Source: Mactromeris polynyma (lineage: Eukaryota > Mollusca > Bivalvia > Venerida > Mactridae). From it: a stretch of 64,000 nucleotides of DNA. How positions within the stretch are numbered: position 1 is the first letter of the stretch; the number at the start of each line of letters is the position of its first letter. Where the stretch lies: NCBI GenBank assembly GCA_032209605.1, contig JASFXZ010000002.1, positions 52,392,431 to 52,456,430 of the forward strand, given 5' to 3'. Positions 27,301 to 42,300 of the stretch are shown here, in pieces. Position numbers and translations under genes: made by a program. Below the pieces are notes generated by a model, which saw only the letters and a list, made by a program, of their open reading frames with translations, did no database searches and was not told the origin of the DNA.

Positions 27301-30300
27301 AGAGCGGGAGATGTAAGTGTTGGTTCTTGTTACAAGGTTGTTGCTCTGGAGAGCGGGAGGTGTAAGTGTTGGTTCTTGTTGAAAGGTTGTTGCTCTGGAG
27401 AGCGGGAGATGTAAGTGTTGGTTCTTGTTGAAAGGTTGTTGCTCTGGAGAGTGGGAGATGTAAGTGTTGATTCTTGTTACAAGGTTGTTGCTCTGGAGAG
27501 CGGGAGATGTAAGTGTTGGTTCTTGTTACAAGGTTGTTGCTCTGGAGAGCGGGAGATGTAAGTGTTGGTTCTTGTTGAAAGGTTGTTGCTCTGGAGAGGT
27601 TATATAGCTTGTAAATTGGACAATGTTGTTGAAAAGAGGCTGTTGGCTGAGAGAGGATAACTCCTGAGAGGTTGTATTGTACTTGCAATAGTTTGGTCAG
27701 TACTGGACTTCCCACCCATCTCAAGGACGGGGCATTATGTACTTTACAAACTGCTCTTATACCAATGTTGATACCTGTGAATGTATAATGTGTTGGATAT
27801 CTACAAAGTTATATTTATTTATTCATTTTCAGGGTAAAAAGAAGTCAGCTGGTAAAAAGGATCCAGTGGGTAAGTATGCTAAAATTGATATTCTAGTTCA
27901 TTAATGACAATTTTAATGATATCTTTGATGAGATAACTCTATTAGTTGGATATTGCAAGACGGAATGATAAAAGTTTCATGTGAATCAGCAAGCAAGAGC
28001 TTCCCCTTCTCATAGTTACAGTTGTGTATCCTGGGGGGCTTACAAGGTTGAGATGTTATGGTCACTCACTTCTAATCACTTGCCTGTCAATGCTACATGT
28101 TCAAATCTCACCTGGTATATTGACTTAGTAAGTGAGGAAGCCATCAAGTAGGCCTGTGGTAATATCCTAGTGATTGTCTGTCTGTGGTAATATCCTAGTG
28201 ATTGTCTGTCTGTGGTAATATCCTAGTGATTGTCTGTCTGTGGTAATATCCTAGTGATTGTCTTTCTGTGGTAATATCCTAGTGATTGTCTGTCTGTGGT
28301 AATATCCTAGTGATTGTCTGTCTGTGGTAATTTCCTAATGATTGTCTGTCTGTGGTAATATCCTAGTGATTGCCTGTCTGTGGTAATATCCTAGTGATTG
28401 TCTGTCTGTGGTATTATCCTAGTGATTGTCTGTCTGTGGTATTATCCTAGTGATTGTCTGTCTGTGGTAATATCCTAGTGATTGTCTATTTGTGGTTATA
28501 TCCTAGTGATTGTCTGTCTGTGGTAATATCCTAGTGATTGCCTGTCTGTGGTAATATCCTAGTGATTGTCTGTCTGTGGTTATATCCTAGTGATTGTCTG
28601 TCTGTGGTAATATCCTAGTGATTGTCTTTCTGTGGTAATATCCTAGTGATTGTCTGTCTGTGGTAATATCCTAGTGATTGTCTGTCTGTGGTAATTTCCT
28701 AATGATTGTCTGTCTGTGGTAATATCCTAGTGATTGCCTGTCTGTGGTAATATCCTAGTGATTGTCTGTCTGTGGTATTATCCTAGTGATTGTCTGTCTG
28801 TGGTATTATCCTAGTGATTGTCTGTCTGTGGTAATATCCTAGTGATTGTCTATTTGTGGTTATATCCTAGTGATTGTCTGTCTGTGGTAATATCCTAGTG
28901 ATTGCCTGTCTGTGGTAATATCCTAGTGATTGTCTGTCTGTGGTTATATCCTAGTGATTGTCTGTCTGTGGTAATATCCTAGTGATTGCCTGTCTGTGGT
29001 AATATCCTAGTGATTGCCTGTCTGTGGTAATATCCTAGTGATTGTCTGTCTGTGGTTATATCCTAGTGATTGCCTGTCTGTGGGTATTATCCTAGTGATT
29101 GTCTGTCTGTGGTAATATCCTAGTGATTGTCTGTCTGTGGTTATATCCTAGTGATTGTCTGTCTGTGGTAATATCCTAGTGATTGCCTGTCTGTGGTAAT
29201 ATCCTAGTGATTGTCTATTTGTGGTTATATCCTAGTGATTGTCTGTCTGTGGTATTATCCTAGTGATTGTCTGTATTGTTGGTTACTGTATTGTTGGTTA
29301 CTGTATTGTTGGTTACTGTATTGTTGGTTACTGTATTGTTGGTTACTGTATTGTTGGTTACTGTATTGTTGGTTACTGTATTGTTGGTTACTCTGTTGTT
29401 GTTTATATTGTAGTTGTGATACGAGGTCTGGAGGAAGAATTGTTTTTGGCAACAAAAGAAAAAGAAAACCTGGAAGATGATTTACAAGTTAAATCCAAAA
29501 AGGTGAGAATATATGGATACTCTTGTACGAAACATTGCAATACATACATGTAGTATTTTGGGGGAAAGTTGTGGATGTTGCTATGTATATATATCTGCTT
29601 TATCCTTTTTAATGCCTTTCATGATATATAATCATCAACAACTACATGTCCAGAATTGTTATGCCAACTGTTTGCATTTTAAATTTATTTGCATTTGCTC
29701 ATGATAATTTCCAACCTGGAAACATATATACTAAAACAATAATAAGACCATAATCAATGTGAAATATATTACTAATCAATGTATTTGAATAGTAACCAGT
29801 CAAGCAGACTTTAATGCCATGATTGGAAAAATGGATTATTCTTTCCTTCAAGACTGTTATAGATTTGTGTATTATTTTGTTAGATCCTTGAATTAGAACA
29901 AGAGATGGCTAATCAACAAAACAACACTGGTAGTGTTGAAACAGATTTGAAGACAATAAAGGTTTGTGTACTCCCAAGTTTTATCATTCATCCTTCTCAG
30001 AAATAGCTGGGCACTCAAGTTTTAACGAGAAATATCTTTAAAAAAATATAATAGAAAGGTGTAGATAGAATGATGTCTTCCAGTATGTTAAATGAAGTAA
30101 TGTTTTTTGCAACATGTTGAAAATAAATCCTTAAAAAAATTGACTTGGGTCTATATATACGATAATCATAGACCAGTCTTATCAGGGTCATTTTATATAT
30201 ACATACATGCTTAAACTACTTCCGGCAATATTAGAACGCACATTTTAAGAAAACCCTGTTTGGCGGCGCCGCTTGGGTGAACAAAAACTCTGTGGATGAA

Positions 30301-33300
30301 AATATGATTGGTCAGATTTTTAAAAGCCCGCTTCAAGGACAACATTGGGTTGGTCAAAAATGTAGGTCAAAATCAATGTTATACATTTAGTCATAGTCCA
30401 ATGCTGTCTGGGGGTATATGATCTAGAAATGATGGTTCATTCCAGAACTTGTGAGACCATATTATACTGGAAAATGGAATTCCATAATAATAAGTTCACC
30501 AGTAGTGATATACTATGTTTTACTTCTATGGCAAGACTTCTATTGAAAGTTTTGTGTGAAACTCTTCATCCTTACTGGGACCTTTCAAGTATATTTATGA
30601 CTATAGTTGAATAATATGCAAATACATGGTCATACTAGCATCTTATATTGTATAATTCAATGTGTTTGTTTCTACTGTGCATGATGTGTATTTTGTTGAA
30701 TTGTTTAAAAGTTTAAAAGAGTTTTGATAGGTTTATACCTTATACATGTATAAATGAATCCTTGAATGTATTTCTGTGTAACAAACAACCAGTGTGACTT
30801 GCCGTCAAAGTTATGCAGTTTTGCCTAAGATTTTTCAGCTAGGGGTCCTTGGACCCTCATGTTTGATAAATTGGGGTCCTTAGTAAAGATATGCAGTCTA
30901 CGCATGACAAACGTTTATTTTAGGGGTCCCAGGGATGCACAGTAAGTTAGAAATGGGAGTCCCTAGAAAGAAAATGGAGTCAGGGACTCAAGATTTCTGC
31001 GTCGTGGAAATCCCTTGTATGCTATTTTTAATTCATGTTAACCATTCGCCTCTTGCAGCTACACAATGAATCATTGAAGAAACAGTTAAGTGAACAAAAA
31101 GAAGAGTTAGATGAATTGAAAGAAGAATCAGTGGAGAATTCACACCTTATTGCAACCAAAGATGCACTGATACACAATTATCATGCTGAAGTACAAAGTC
31201 TCGGTCAGAGAGCGCACGATGCTGAACTTGCCTTGCAGAAGGTGAGTAGTCTGGAGAGGGCTTAAAGTTTTCCATGTAAAACCAAGAACCATCCAGTATA
31301 ATACTTAGTTCCCACATCTACAATATTTACCTCCTTTGTTCTTAACTGTCGGCCATTTTGATAGGCAAAACTGATAAGCCCATATAGGAGTAATTTTCAA
31401 ATATGTGATAATTGAGAATATACCAAGAGAATTTGCATGTGACAACCACTTTGCCCACAAGAGCATAATGAATAAGTTATTTTTTACGTAGCGGATTAGT
31501 TTATCATCGTTTACATTATATTCCCCATAAACTTTAAGGAAATTTGCCTTTCAAAATGGCCGACAATTCAGAACAAGGGAGGTAAATATTGTAGATGTGA
31601 GAACTATGTATATACAGTAAAACCTCAATAATAAGACCACCTTTGGGACTCTTAAAAACTGGTCTTATTATTGGGGTGGTCTTAATATTGAGGTTGAATA
31701 AAGAGCAAAACAGTCGAAATGGACTCGAAAATTATGGTCTTTGAGGTGGTCTTATTATTTAGGTGGTCGTTAGGTGGGGTTTTACTGTACTGTTTTCTTG
31801 CTGTACTTTTGAAATAATGTTATGGAAGAAAATATTACGTCGATTTATTTGTGTTCAGTTCCTTCTTTCAAATCTTTTTCAAGTTTATTAATGCTGACTT
31901 ATTATTTCTGTTCTGTAAGTTTCTCATTATGCCATATTATTTCAATGTAGATGTTGTTCTAAAAAGACCAAAAAGACTTAGAAACCGGAAGTAACATAGC
32001 AGCAAACATAATATGTTGTTGTATGGTGGTTTTGTTGCTTTCCATTTGGTTAATTAGATATCAGAATGTCGAGTGGGTAAAATGCCTAACTCATGATTTG
32101 AGGGTCATTAGATTGATTCTTCTGTTTGTTAGGTTGAAACGCTAACTTGACTTTCTCTGAATTAGCCAGGAGTGGTGGTTGGTTACTCAGGGAGGGGTCA
32201 TTGAATATTATCATCATGAAGGTCATTATGCTTGTGTTTGTAGTGTTCATCATTTATATTAATGTCTTGAATACAAATTAAATGACACTTCTGAAACAGA
32301 AAAATATGCCAATATGATGAAAATGTAGATAAGATATTTATTAAGGAAGGCAAATCACAAACAAATCTTCATGACACTTAACTGAGTAAAAGAAAAGAAA
32401 ATAGAGCTTACAGCATTTGGTTCTCTAAATGTCCAACTAGTCCATTTATTGATACATTTACCTGGTAGTGGGTTAGATTTGTTTCTGGTAATGGGCCCAT
32501 ACTGTTGCTTTTGTCATTTATGCAATGCAATAGTCTTGAAAGTTTTTAATTATTTTACAGATATTTTGAACATGAATATTACTTGATAAATAAGTGTATT
32601 GTTCCTATTTTTGCAGACAAGTCATGGATTATCTGATAGGGAGGAAGAATTGAGAGTCAGTCTAGAACAAGTGCAATCATTATCTGAACAGGTACAATAT
32701 CTAGAAACAAGAAAACAACAATTACAAGATGAGGCTGTGGATTGGTCAGAAAAGTAAGTTTGTATTGAGTAACTTAACAACAGCTGTATGTTGATGCTGC
32801 CATCATGAGTGTCTTTATAGTGCTTTTACTTTTTTATACGCCCGTTCATAGAACAGGACTGTTATAGTTTTACCTGCGGCGTACGGGCGTTTGGGCGGGC
32901 TGATGGCGTCCAGTAAGTTGTCAGATCAATAACTTAAGAAGCATTTGTCAATCATCATCAAATTTGGGTTGAATGTGTATGGGCGTAATATCTCCAACAA
33001 GTTCGATAACCAGCCATATCGCTCGAGTCACTCGGGAGTTATCACCCTATAATTATAGAAATTACTTAAAAAAGTATTGTCCGATCAATAACTTAAAAAG
33101 CATTTGTCCAGTCATCACCAAATTTGGTCAGAATGTGTATTGGCATAATATCTTGGACATTTTCGATAACCAGCCATATAGCTCGAGTCACTCAGGAGTT
33201 ATCGCCCTTTGATTATAGAAATTACCTAAAAGTCTTGTTTTAACTCTGAGCTCTGACTTTGGATGGGGATATTTTGTGACAGTTTGCCACTCTTGTTCTA

Positions 33301-36300
33301 TTACTTATTTATCTGTTTATGTTCCTATGTTGCAAGTTGTCCCAACATTTTTCGTGTACTAGCGATTATTCAGTTTAGGATCACCTTGTTGTGCGATGTT
33401 ACTTGTATTGTAAACAAAATTGTTATGCCATAATGTTAAAATTGTATTCTATGTGAACAAACATTATTGAAGTATAAATGGGTTGTGCATGTTGCTATAC
33501 ACTGCCCTCCAAAAGTTCCTGCACACTTTGACAATATCCCGTAGCAATAAATGTATTTTCATATTTGTTTCACGTGCAATAAATCAAAAATGCTTTTAAC
33601 ACAGCACTAATTTTCTGTGTCAGATCCATCAGTTACACACATACTGGTTTCCGATGCAGGCAGAGATGTGCAAATTGTTAATTCTAACTTATCCATCACA
33701 GAAGTGGGATGAATAATTTTACTTCATGGTCGGTCATATATGTTTTGTTTGAAATATTCAAGTGTGAAGAAACTTTTGGATTGCAGTGTATGTAAATATT
33801 AATGTATGTCTTACAGAGTGAAAGAACTCACAGAACAAGTGGAGCAGTTCACTGCTGATTCCAGGAGAATGCAGGAAGATTTAGCATTTAAGGAGAGTGA
33901 ATTGGAGGTATGTATTATATCTATGAATACACAACCTAGTCTTACATTATAATAAATCTTCACAATTCCAGGTACCATTGATGTATAGACCTTGGATCAC
34001 ATCTTGCCATATTTAACCTTCAAAATAAAATGTAAAACTTCCATTTTTCATACTTTCAGCTACAGTCTACTGAGAGGCTTTTGAGTTTTGTAGAAATAAA
34101 TAATAAATCACATCAGATAAAAAATTGTACTTCCAAACTTATTGGTGTCAGTGTACATACATTTTTGTTTTTATTGCCTTAAGCATGCATTAATGAGTTT
34201 TTATTTTAGTTTGTAAGTAGTTGGAGCTTTTTCCCAGAATGTTCTTGTCTTACCCCTTACCAAATGTCATAAATTTCTTTACATTGTGTCTAGAGTTCAA
34301 CTAATGAAATAAAGGTATGCTGTTTTAAGGCATGAACTTTTTATGTAGTACTTTCTCCAGAATTCTATAAACGCGTTCAGTGAATGGAATGATCTTTAAA
34401 GCTGTATTCTTTGTAGATGTGTTTATATTTTATCAGTCAGTTTGAACATCCTCTTGAGAATATTGTCATAATGATAATGAGACAAAGTGAGTTTTTATGC
34501 CCTTCCATTTGAATGGAGAAGGGGCATAAAGTGTTATCCCTGTTTGTCTGTCCATCAACCCATCTGTACAAAAATTGGTTTCCGATCAATAACTCCTGAA
34601 AGGATGATTGGATTTAATTCATATCGAGCACATAAGCATAGGATAATAAATAACAGGTCAAGTTCGATTACGGTTACATTTCACTCATTGTTTGAGGAGT
34701 TATGGCCCTTTTTGACAGTAGCCCCTAGTGGGTGCATCTGTGTCTGTGGACAGTAGCCCCTAGTGGGTGCATCTGTGTCTGTGGACAGTAGCCCCTAGTG
34801 GGTGCATCTGTGTCTGTGGACAGTAGCCCCTAGTGGGTGCATCTGTGTCTGTGGACAGTAGCCCCTAGTGGGTGCATCTGTGTCTGTGGACACATCTTGT
34901 CTTAAACTTCTGAACCCTCGTCTTTACTGTCAGCTAGCATGTATGGTGTCTGTTGTGTTATGCTATGAAGTGAAGTTAGATATGTTGTAAACAGATTTGT
35001 TATAAGTATCCACTTTTATGATATGCATTAACTGGGTATAGAAACATGCTTTCATGTGTCTTATGTTTTATGGAGTGTTGTTTTCCCGGAGGTCTGTGTG
35101 GGTAGACATTGTCATGTGTATGTGGCGTTCCCTGTAGCAACTTATTCTCAGTCTTTCATTGATGACTTCGAGGCTCTCAGGGAAGGTTGGGCAATTTCCT
35201 TACTGTTTTGCCTCTATTAATGAAGTCTATATTATTATCATCATCATTGTCATCAACAACATCATCATCATTACCTCAGAGAACAATATCAAGTTTTATA
35301 ATATTATTACTTGATCTCAATTTTCTAACACTTGCTTTGTGTATCATTCTAACTTGTATTTTCATGTTTATAAGATTCTCTGCCCCCATTCATCTAACAG
35401 CCAAATACATTGTATTCTTTCTTGTTATGTGGTTCAACTGATAATGTTTTGTCAATATTGTATTTGGATAAAACTGATAGACTTTCCGTTTTTAAAAATA
35501 GTAATCAGTAACAAAATGCACTGCTAAATTTGTGTGTCTGTTATTTCAAAATTCAGAAACTGACTCCACTGACATCATACAAAGCTCGGGTGAATGTGTT
35601 AAAGTGTCTTCTGTTATCAGTTTCTATGCAAATGATTTAATGTGGAAGGGAGACTGAATAATGCAGTAATATTTGAGGTTAAAGATTGTATTACTTGGTG
35701 AAACAGAATGTTTATTATGGTTTGGAACTTGTGCATGACATTTAGAATTTATACTTTTGTCAAGTTTCAATATTCAAAACAGATATAAACTCTGGGTAAG
35801 AAGTAATGAATGTTGATAGACAGTTTGGAGTTTTCTACTTTTAGTCTAACTTACATGTTTGTTCTGCCTGTTACTCCACTGTATGAACGTTTATATACTG
35901 TATTGTTAGATGTCTTTTTATCAACACCATTTCTTTGTCTCAAGTCTTGAGTATTTATGATATACAGTCATATTTATTCAGTTAAATAAGGTTTTTATGT
36001 ATCTGTTGTGTTTCACTGTTTACTTGTTTCTGAGGTAAATATATTGAATTTCAAAGTAAATGTAGATGTTTGATTGAACCTTGTTTAAAGTACATACAAC
36101 AATGCAAGTATGTTATTAAACATGTGAAACAAATATGCTATCAGAAATAGCCAGTGGTTAAAAGCTTAGTATTACACAGCCCCTTCTATGTAGTAGATAA
36201 AGTATGAAAACACAAGGGTATCTAACTTAGTCAAGAGGTCATAGCCCTGAGAGTCAATCAAGTCAACACAACATGTGTCTAATGTTAGTTAATGCACTTG

Positions 36301-39300
36301 GAACTGTGATAATTAAGTCCCACCCCTTTTGGTTAACATTGAATTTAGCTCGTCCTTTCAAGATGTAGCACTTCAAACGAAACGTAAACATTTTGGTATA
36401 TAATATGTCAATGAAGAAATATGTTGGTCTATACAGTGGAACTTTCTTATAACGAATTTCTGGAGACCTGGATATTTACTTAGTTCTATCCAAACTTTGT
36501 TATATCCATACAGCAAAAATTCGTTATAACATCCAATAGTGTTAACATGTTTCTTGTTTACAACTGAACTAGATTTGCGTGTAATGATACAGAACATGCA
36601 GTATACTTGTGAATTACGTTATAACATCCAATAGTGTTGACATGTTTCTTGTTTACAACTGAACTAGATTTGCGTGTAATGATACAGAACATGCATTATA
36701 CTTGTGAATTACGTTATAACATCCAATAGTGTTGACATGTTTCTTGTTTACAACTGAACTAGATGTGTGTGCAATGATACAGAACATGCCTTATACTTGT
36801 GGATTACGTTATAACATCCAATAGTGTTGACATGTTTCTTGTTTACAACTGAACTAGATGTGTGTGTAATGATACAGAACATGCATTATACTTGTGGATT
36901 ACGTTATAACATCCAATAGTGTTGACATGTTTCTTGTTTACAACTGAACTAGATGTGTGTGCAATGATACAGAACATGCATTATACTTGTGGATTACGTT
37001 ATAACATCCATTACTGTTGACATGTTTCTTGTTTACAACTGAACTAGATTTGCGTGTAATGATACAGAACATGCATTATACTTGTGAATTACGTTATAAC
37101 ATCCAATACTGTTAACATGTTTCTTGTTTACAACTGAACTAGATTTGCGTGTAATGATACAGAACATGCCTTATACTTGTGGATTACGTTATAACATCCA
37201 ATACTGTTAACATGTTTCTTGTTTACAACTGAACTAGATTTGCGTGTAATGATACAGAACATGCATTATACTTGTGAATTACGTTATAACATCCAATACT
37301 GTTAACATGTTTCTTGTTTACAACTGAACTAGATTTGTGTGCAATGATACAGAACATGCATTATACTTGTGAATTACGTTATAACATCCAATACTGTTAA
37401 CATGTTTCTTGTTTACAACTGAACTAGATTTGCGTGTAATGATACAGAACATGCCTTATACTTGTGAATTACGTTATAACATCCAATAGTGTTAACATGT
37501 TTCTTGTTTACAACTGAACTAGATTTGCGTGTAATGATACAGAACATGCCTTATACTTGTGAATTACGTTATAACATCCAATACTGTTAACATGTTTCTT
37601 GTTTACAACTGAACTAGATTTGCGTGTAATGATACAGAACATGCATTATACTTGTGAATTACGTTATAACCGAGTACATTTGCAATAAAATATGCCTTTT
37701 GGGACCCATACCTTACTACGTTATATCCAAAATTACGCTTTATCCAAATTTGTTATAAACTTGTAGTTATACAATAAAATATAGGAGCGCTTGGTTGGGG
37801 AATAAAAATTACTACATACTATCCGATTATTCATTATAACCGAGTACGTTATAAGTGTGTTCCACTGTAGAAATGTATTATTTTATTATATTCATTCTAC
37901 ATTGTTGCTATGGTGATATTTCAGGTGTTGAGAGATTGTTTCTTACAAGTGAAAGCATTCCAGGGTGAGGAAGAAATGAAAGAGGAGACAGGTATGTACC
38001 AGAAGTTATATGTACAGGATTCTCGTACATGCATGGTGTATATACAGGATTCTCGTACATGCATGGTGTATTCATCAAAAGGTCATAATCTTATTTAAAA
38101 TGTTTGGAAGCTCAAGATATCTGGTTCAACCAAATTGAAATTTCATGTAAACTTCGAATTGATTTTGTATTTCATGTGTTTTTGTTTATGATTTGATTTT
38201 CTTGCATACCAGATCAGGAATTCCCGTGTTAACACCGGTCCTGGTAAACTAATAGCGAATAATAACTTGAATAAATTTGTAAAATAATATGTTAATTAAT
38301 ATAAGTAAAAATTCCTTAAAATATTAGTCATTTATTTAATCTTAATCTTTATTTGTTAAAAAAGTTATGCAAGAAAAAGAATCTTTCCTGGCTTCATGTG
38401 TGGATGGAAATATCTGTCTCTATGGTAACTGGCTTCATGTGTGGTTGGAAATATCTGTCTCTAGAGTAACTGGCTTCATGTGTGGTTGGAAATATCTGTC
38501 TTTATGGTAACTGGCTTCATGTGTGGATGGAAATATCTGTCTCTAGAGTAACTGGCTTCATGTGTGGATGGAAATATCTGTCTCTAGAGTAACTGGCTTC
38601 ATGTGTGGATGGAAATATCTGTCTTTAGAGTAACTGGCTTCATGTGTGGATGGAAATATCTGTCTCTAGAGTAACTGGTTCATGTGTGGATGGAAATATC
38701 TGTCTCTAGAGTAACTGGCTTCATGTGTGGTTGGAAATATCTGTCTTTATGGTAACTGGCTTCATGTGTGGTTGGAAATATCTGTCTCTAGAGTAACTGG
38801 TTCATGTGTGGATGGAAATATCTGTCTCTAGAGTAACTGGCTTCATGTGTGGATGGAAATATCTGTCTTTATGGTAACTGGCTTCATGTGTGGTTGGAAA
38901 TATCTGTCTTTATGGTAACTGGCTTCATGTGTGGATGGAAATATCTGTCTCTAGAGTAACTGGTTCATGTGTGGATGGAAATATCTGTCTCTAGAGTAAC
39001 TGGCTTCATGTGTGGTTGGAAATATCTGTCTTTATGGTAACTGGCTTCATGTGTGGTTGGAAATATCTGTCTCTAGAGTAACTGGTTCATGTGTGGATGG
39101 AAATATCTGTCTCTAGAGTAACTGGCTTCATGTGTGGATGGAAATATCTGTCTTTATGGTAACTGGCTTCATGTGTGGTTGGAAATATCTGTCTTTATGG
39201 TAACTGGCTTCATGTGTGGTTGGAAATATCTGTCTCTAGAGTAACTGGTTCATGTGTGGATGGAAATATCTGTCTCTAGAGTAACTGGCTTCATGTGTGG

Positions 39301-42300
39301 ATGGAAATATCTGTCTCTAGAGTAACTGGCTTCATGTGTGGATGGAAATATCTGTCTCTAGAGTAACTGGCTTCATGTGTGGTTGGAAATATCTGTCTCT
39401 AGAGTAACTGGCTTCATGTGTGGTTGGAAATATCTGTCTTTATGGTAACTGGCTTCATGTGTGGATGGAAATATCTGTCTCTAGAGTAACTGGCTTCATG
39501 TGTGGATGGAAATATCTGTCTTTATGGTAACTGGCTTCATGTGTGGATGGAAATATCTGTCTTTATGGTAACTGGCTTCATGTGTGGATGGAAATATCTG
39601 TCTCTAGAGTAACTGGCTTCATGTGTGGATGGAAATATCTGTCTCTAGGGTAACTGGCTTCATTTGTGGATGGAAATATCTGTCTTTATGGTAACTGGCT
39701 TCATGTGTGGATGGAAATATCTGTCTTTATGGTAACTGGCTTCATGTGTGGATGGAAATATCTGTCTCTAGGGTAACTGGCTTCATGTGTGGATGGAAAT
39801 ATCTGTCTTTATGGTAACTGGCTTCATGTGTGGATGGAAATATCTGTCCCTAGAGTAACTGGCTTCATGTGTGGATGGAAATATCTGTCTTTATGGTAAC
39901 TGGCTTCATGTGTGGATGGAAATATCTGTCTCTAGAGTAACTGGCTTCATGTGTGGATGGAAATATCTGTCTCTAGAGTACCTGGCTTCATGTGTGGATG
40001 GAAATATCTGTCTCTAGAGTAACTGGCTTCATGTGTGGATGGAAATATCTGTCTCTAGGGTAACTAGCTTCATGTGTGGATGGAAATATCTGTCTCTAGA
40101 GTAACTGGCTTCATGTGTGGATGGAAATATCTGTCTTTATGGTAACTAGCTTCATGTGTGGATGGAAATATCTGTCTCTAGAGTAACTGGCTTCATGTGT
40201 GGATGGAAATATCTGTCTCTAGGGTAACTGGCTTCATGTGTGGATGGAAATATCTGTCTCTAGAGTAACTGTTTAGGAGGTTAACTCGACAGAGCCTCAT
40301 TCCCACCTATGCAGTAACCCTTGCACCAAATATTTCTATCCGTACCAAAAGCCAGTGAAAGATTCTTATATTCATGATCTGAAATATAACTATTAATCTT
40401 CTGTGATAACATATGATATTCATCTTTTTTGTAGAACAAAGTCCTGACTTGTCTGAGAAGTTGAATCAGATGATGAATGTATCAAGGGTTAGTTGATAAT
40501 ATCCACAGATTGTTTTCCGCCTTAAGCATAGTTTTGATCCATCATTTATATTTATCTTAAAACATTGTGTACCAGAACTTTCACAGACTATGTATTTAAA
40601 CGTATAGTTTCTGTTTTGGTTTTTATGCTTCATTTGATATACAGAAATGAATACTACACAATTATATTGTCTTAGTTATATTGGCCTCTCAATATGATTT
40701 GTATTATGTATTAGCATAAGAGAAATGAACGCAATGAGTGTATCTTAATTTTAGGATGTCATAACGATTTGTTTGATATTATTTGAACAGGTGAATGCAT
40801 CATTGAGAGCAGTAGAAGAAGAAAGAGACGTAGTACAAAATAAACTGGTGATAGAAGTAGAATCAAGAAAGGAGTTGGAAGGTATACTGGTTGTCCTGAT
40901 TACCAATACATTAAGATTTCAACCAATGCACTTTGCGTAAAATCTTAAAAAACGTACATGCAAACAATATATGAGCGCAGCTTTACGATTTCCAACCTCT
41001 TCTTTAAGTGACGTCATTTCCAGAAAACGTCACATGTGACGTCACCATATACTGACAGTAAGCGATTTTTTCCCCCATATGGCAATATGGAAACGAAGTG
41101 ACCATATGGAGTAAATATTGTTTCCTGCTTGCAAATAGTGACATCATATGTTGCGTTATCTTGAAAAGACGTCACTTATATAATAGGTTGTAAATCCCAT
41201 AGCAGTGCTAATATCTTAAACACTTAATCATTTCTGTAAATGAACTTTACAAATAACTTGTAATTAAATCTGCATTTTAGATGCAATTTCCTTATATTAA
41301 GCCAACCACTCGCCGCCGGTGTAAAGATCAAACGTCATATTTTGTAATTTCTACTTTATACTTGGTTGAACATCTTTGGGATGATTCGCTAGCACAAGCA
41401 GTATGTAAAATGATGATCAAGTTACTTTGTGGCAGTGTGAAACTGTGTGATTCAAAATTGCAATGTAAGCAAAGCTGCTTAAAAAACTAACACATATCAT
41501 AGAAAAATATGTATACTGAACTTGTATATTGTTTTCCAATGCCTGCAAAAAACAACATTTTTGACTTGAAGAACTAAAAAATGCTTAACACTACAATGTA
41601 ACAAATGTGGGACGAAAACTAGAATAGAAATTGGATACTTTCAGTTTCCCGCAGTTTTCAGTGCGCACCAGTCTTCAGTGCTATCAGTATATGTACTATG
41701 CTTTTTGATATTCTGATGTTAAATATATAACCTTTCAAATATCAGAATAGTCAAAATTATTATTTACTGTCTATGTGTTACATTTTAGTAGATTCGAGAC
41801 ACAAAATCATCAGCCAATGGCAAGAAATACATTGAATTCCCTTTGAGATCATGCATATAAAAAATGAAAGATATTCAAAGTGCTTAGTTCAAATTTTATT
41901 GGCTGACAAAATCTGCAATATACATGACCGTCGGTTTATTACAAAGACACATATATATATGGCAATGGCAGATACGATGACCTGATACTGTCCACTTAAA
42001 ATCTCTCCTTTATTTTATAATCAGGAAATAAAGTTTTGTTTCACTGGTTGACTTGTAGACTGACTTTAGAAGTATTTATGTGACATAGATGCAACATTTT
42101 GTAGATTTCAACCATACCATCTTTTAACAATTCTTAACCATGATATACTTAATGCCATTAAAAACGCTACTATTTTACTTAGCCTTCATTTTGTTCCAAG
42201 TGTTGAACTTGTTTCATTGTTACAAATGTGTAAATCATTCATCTTTTTGATGCAATCAAACTATGACCCTAGTATTCATATTTCATAATTCATTACGTTT

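Noticed and set aside
22890..27598. CRISPR-like or regulatory repeat array
   Set aside because: Units are head-to-tail with no unique spacers, in a eukaryotic intron; it is a minisatellite.
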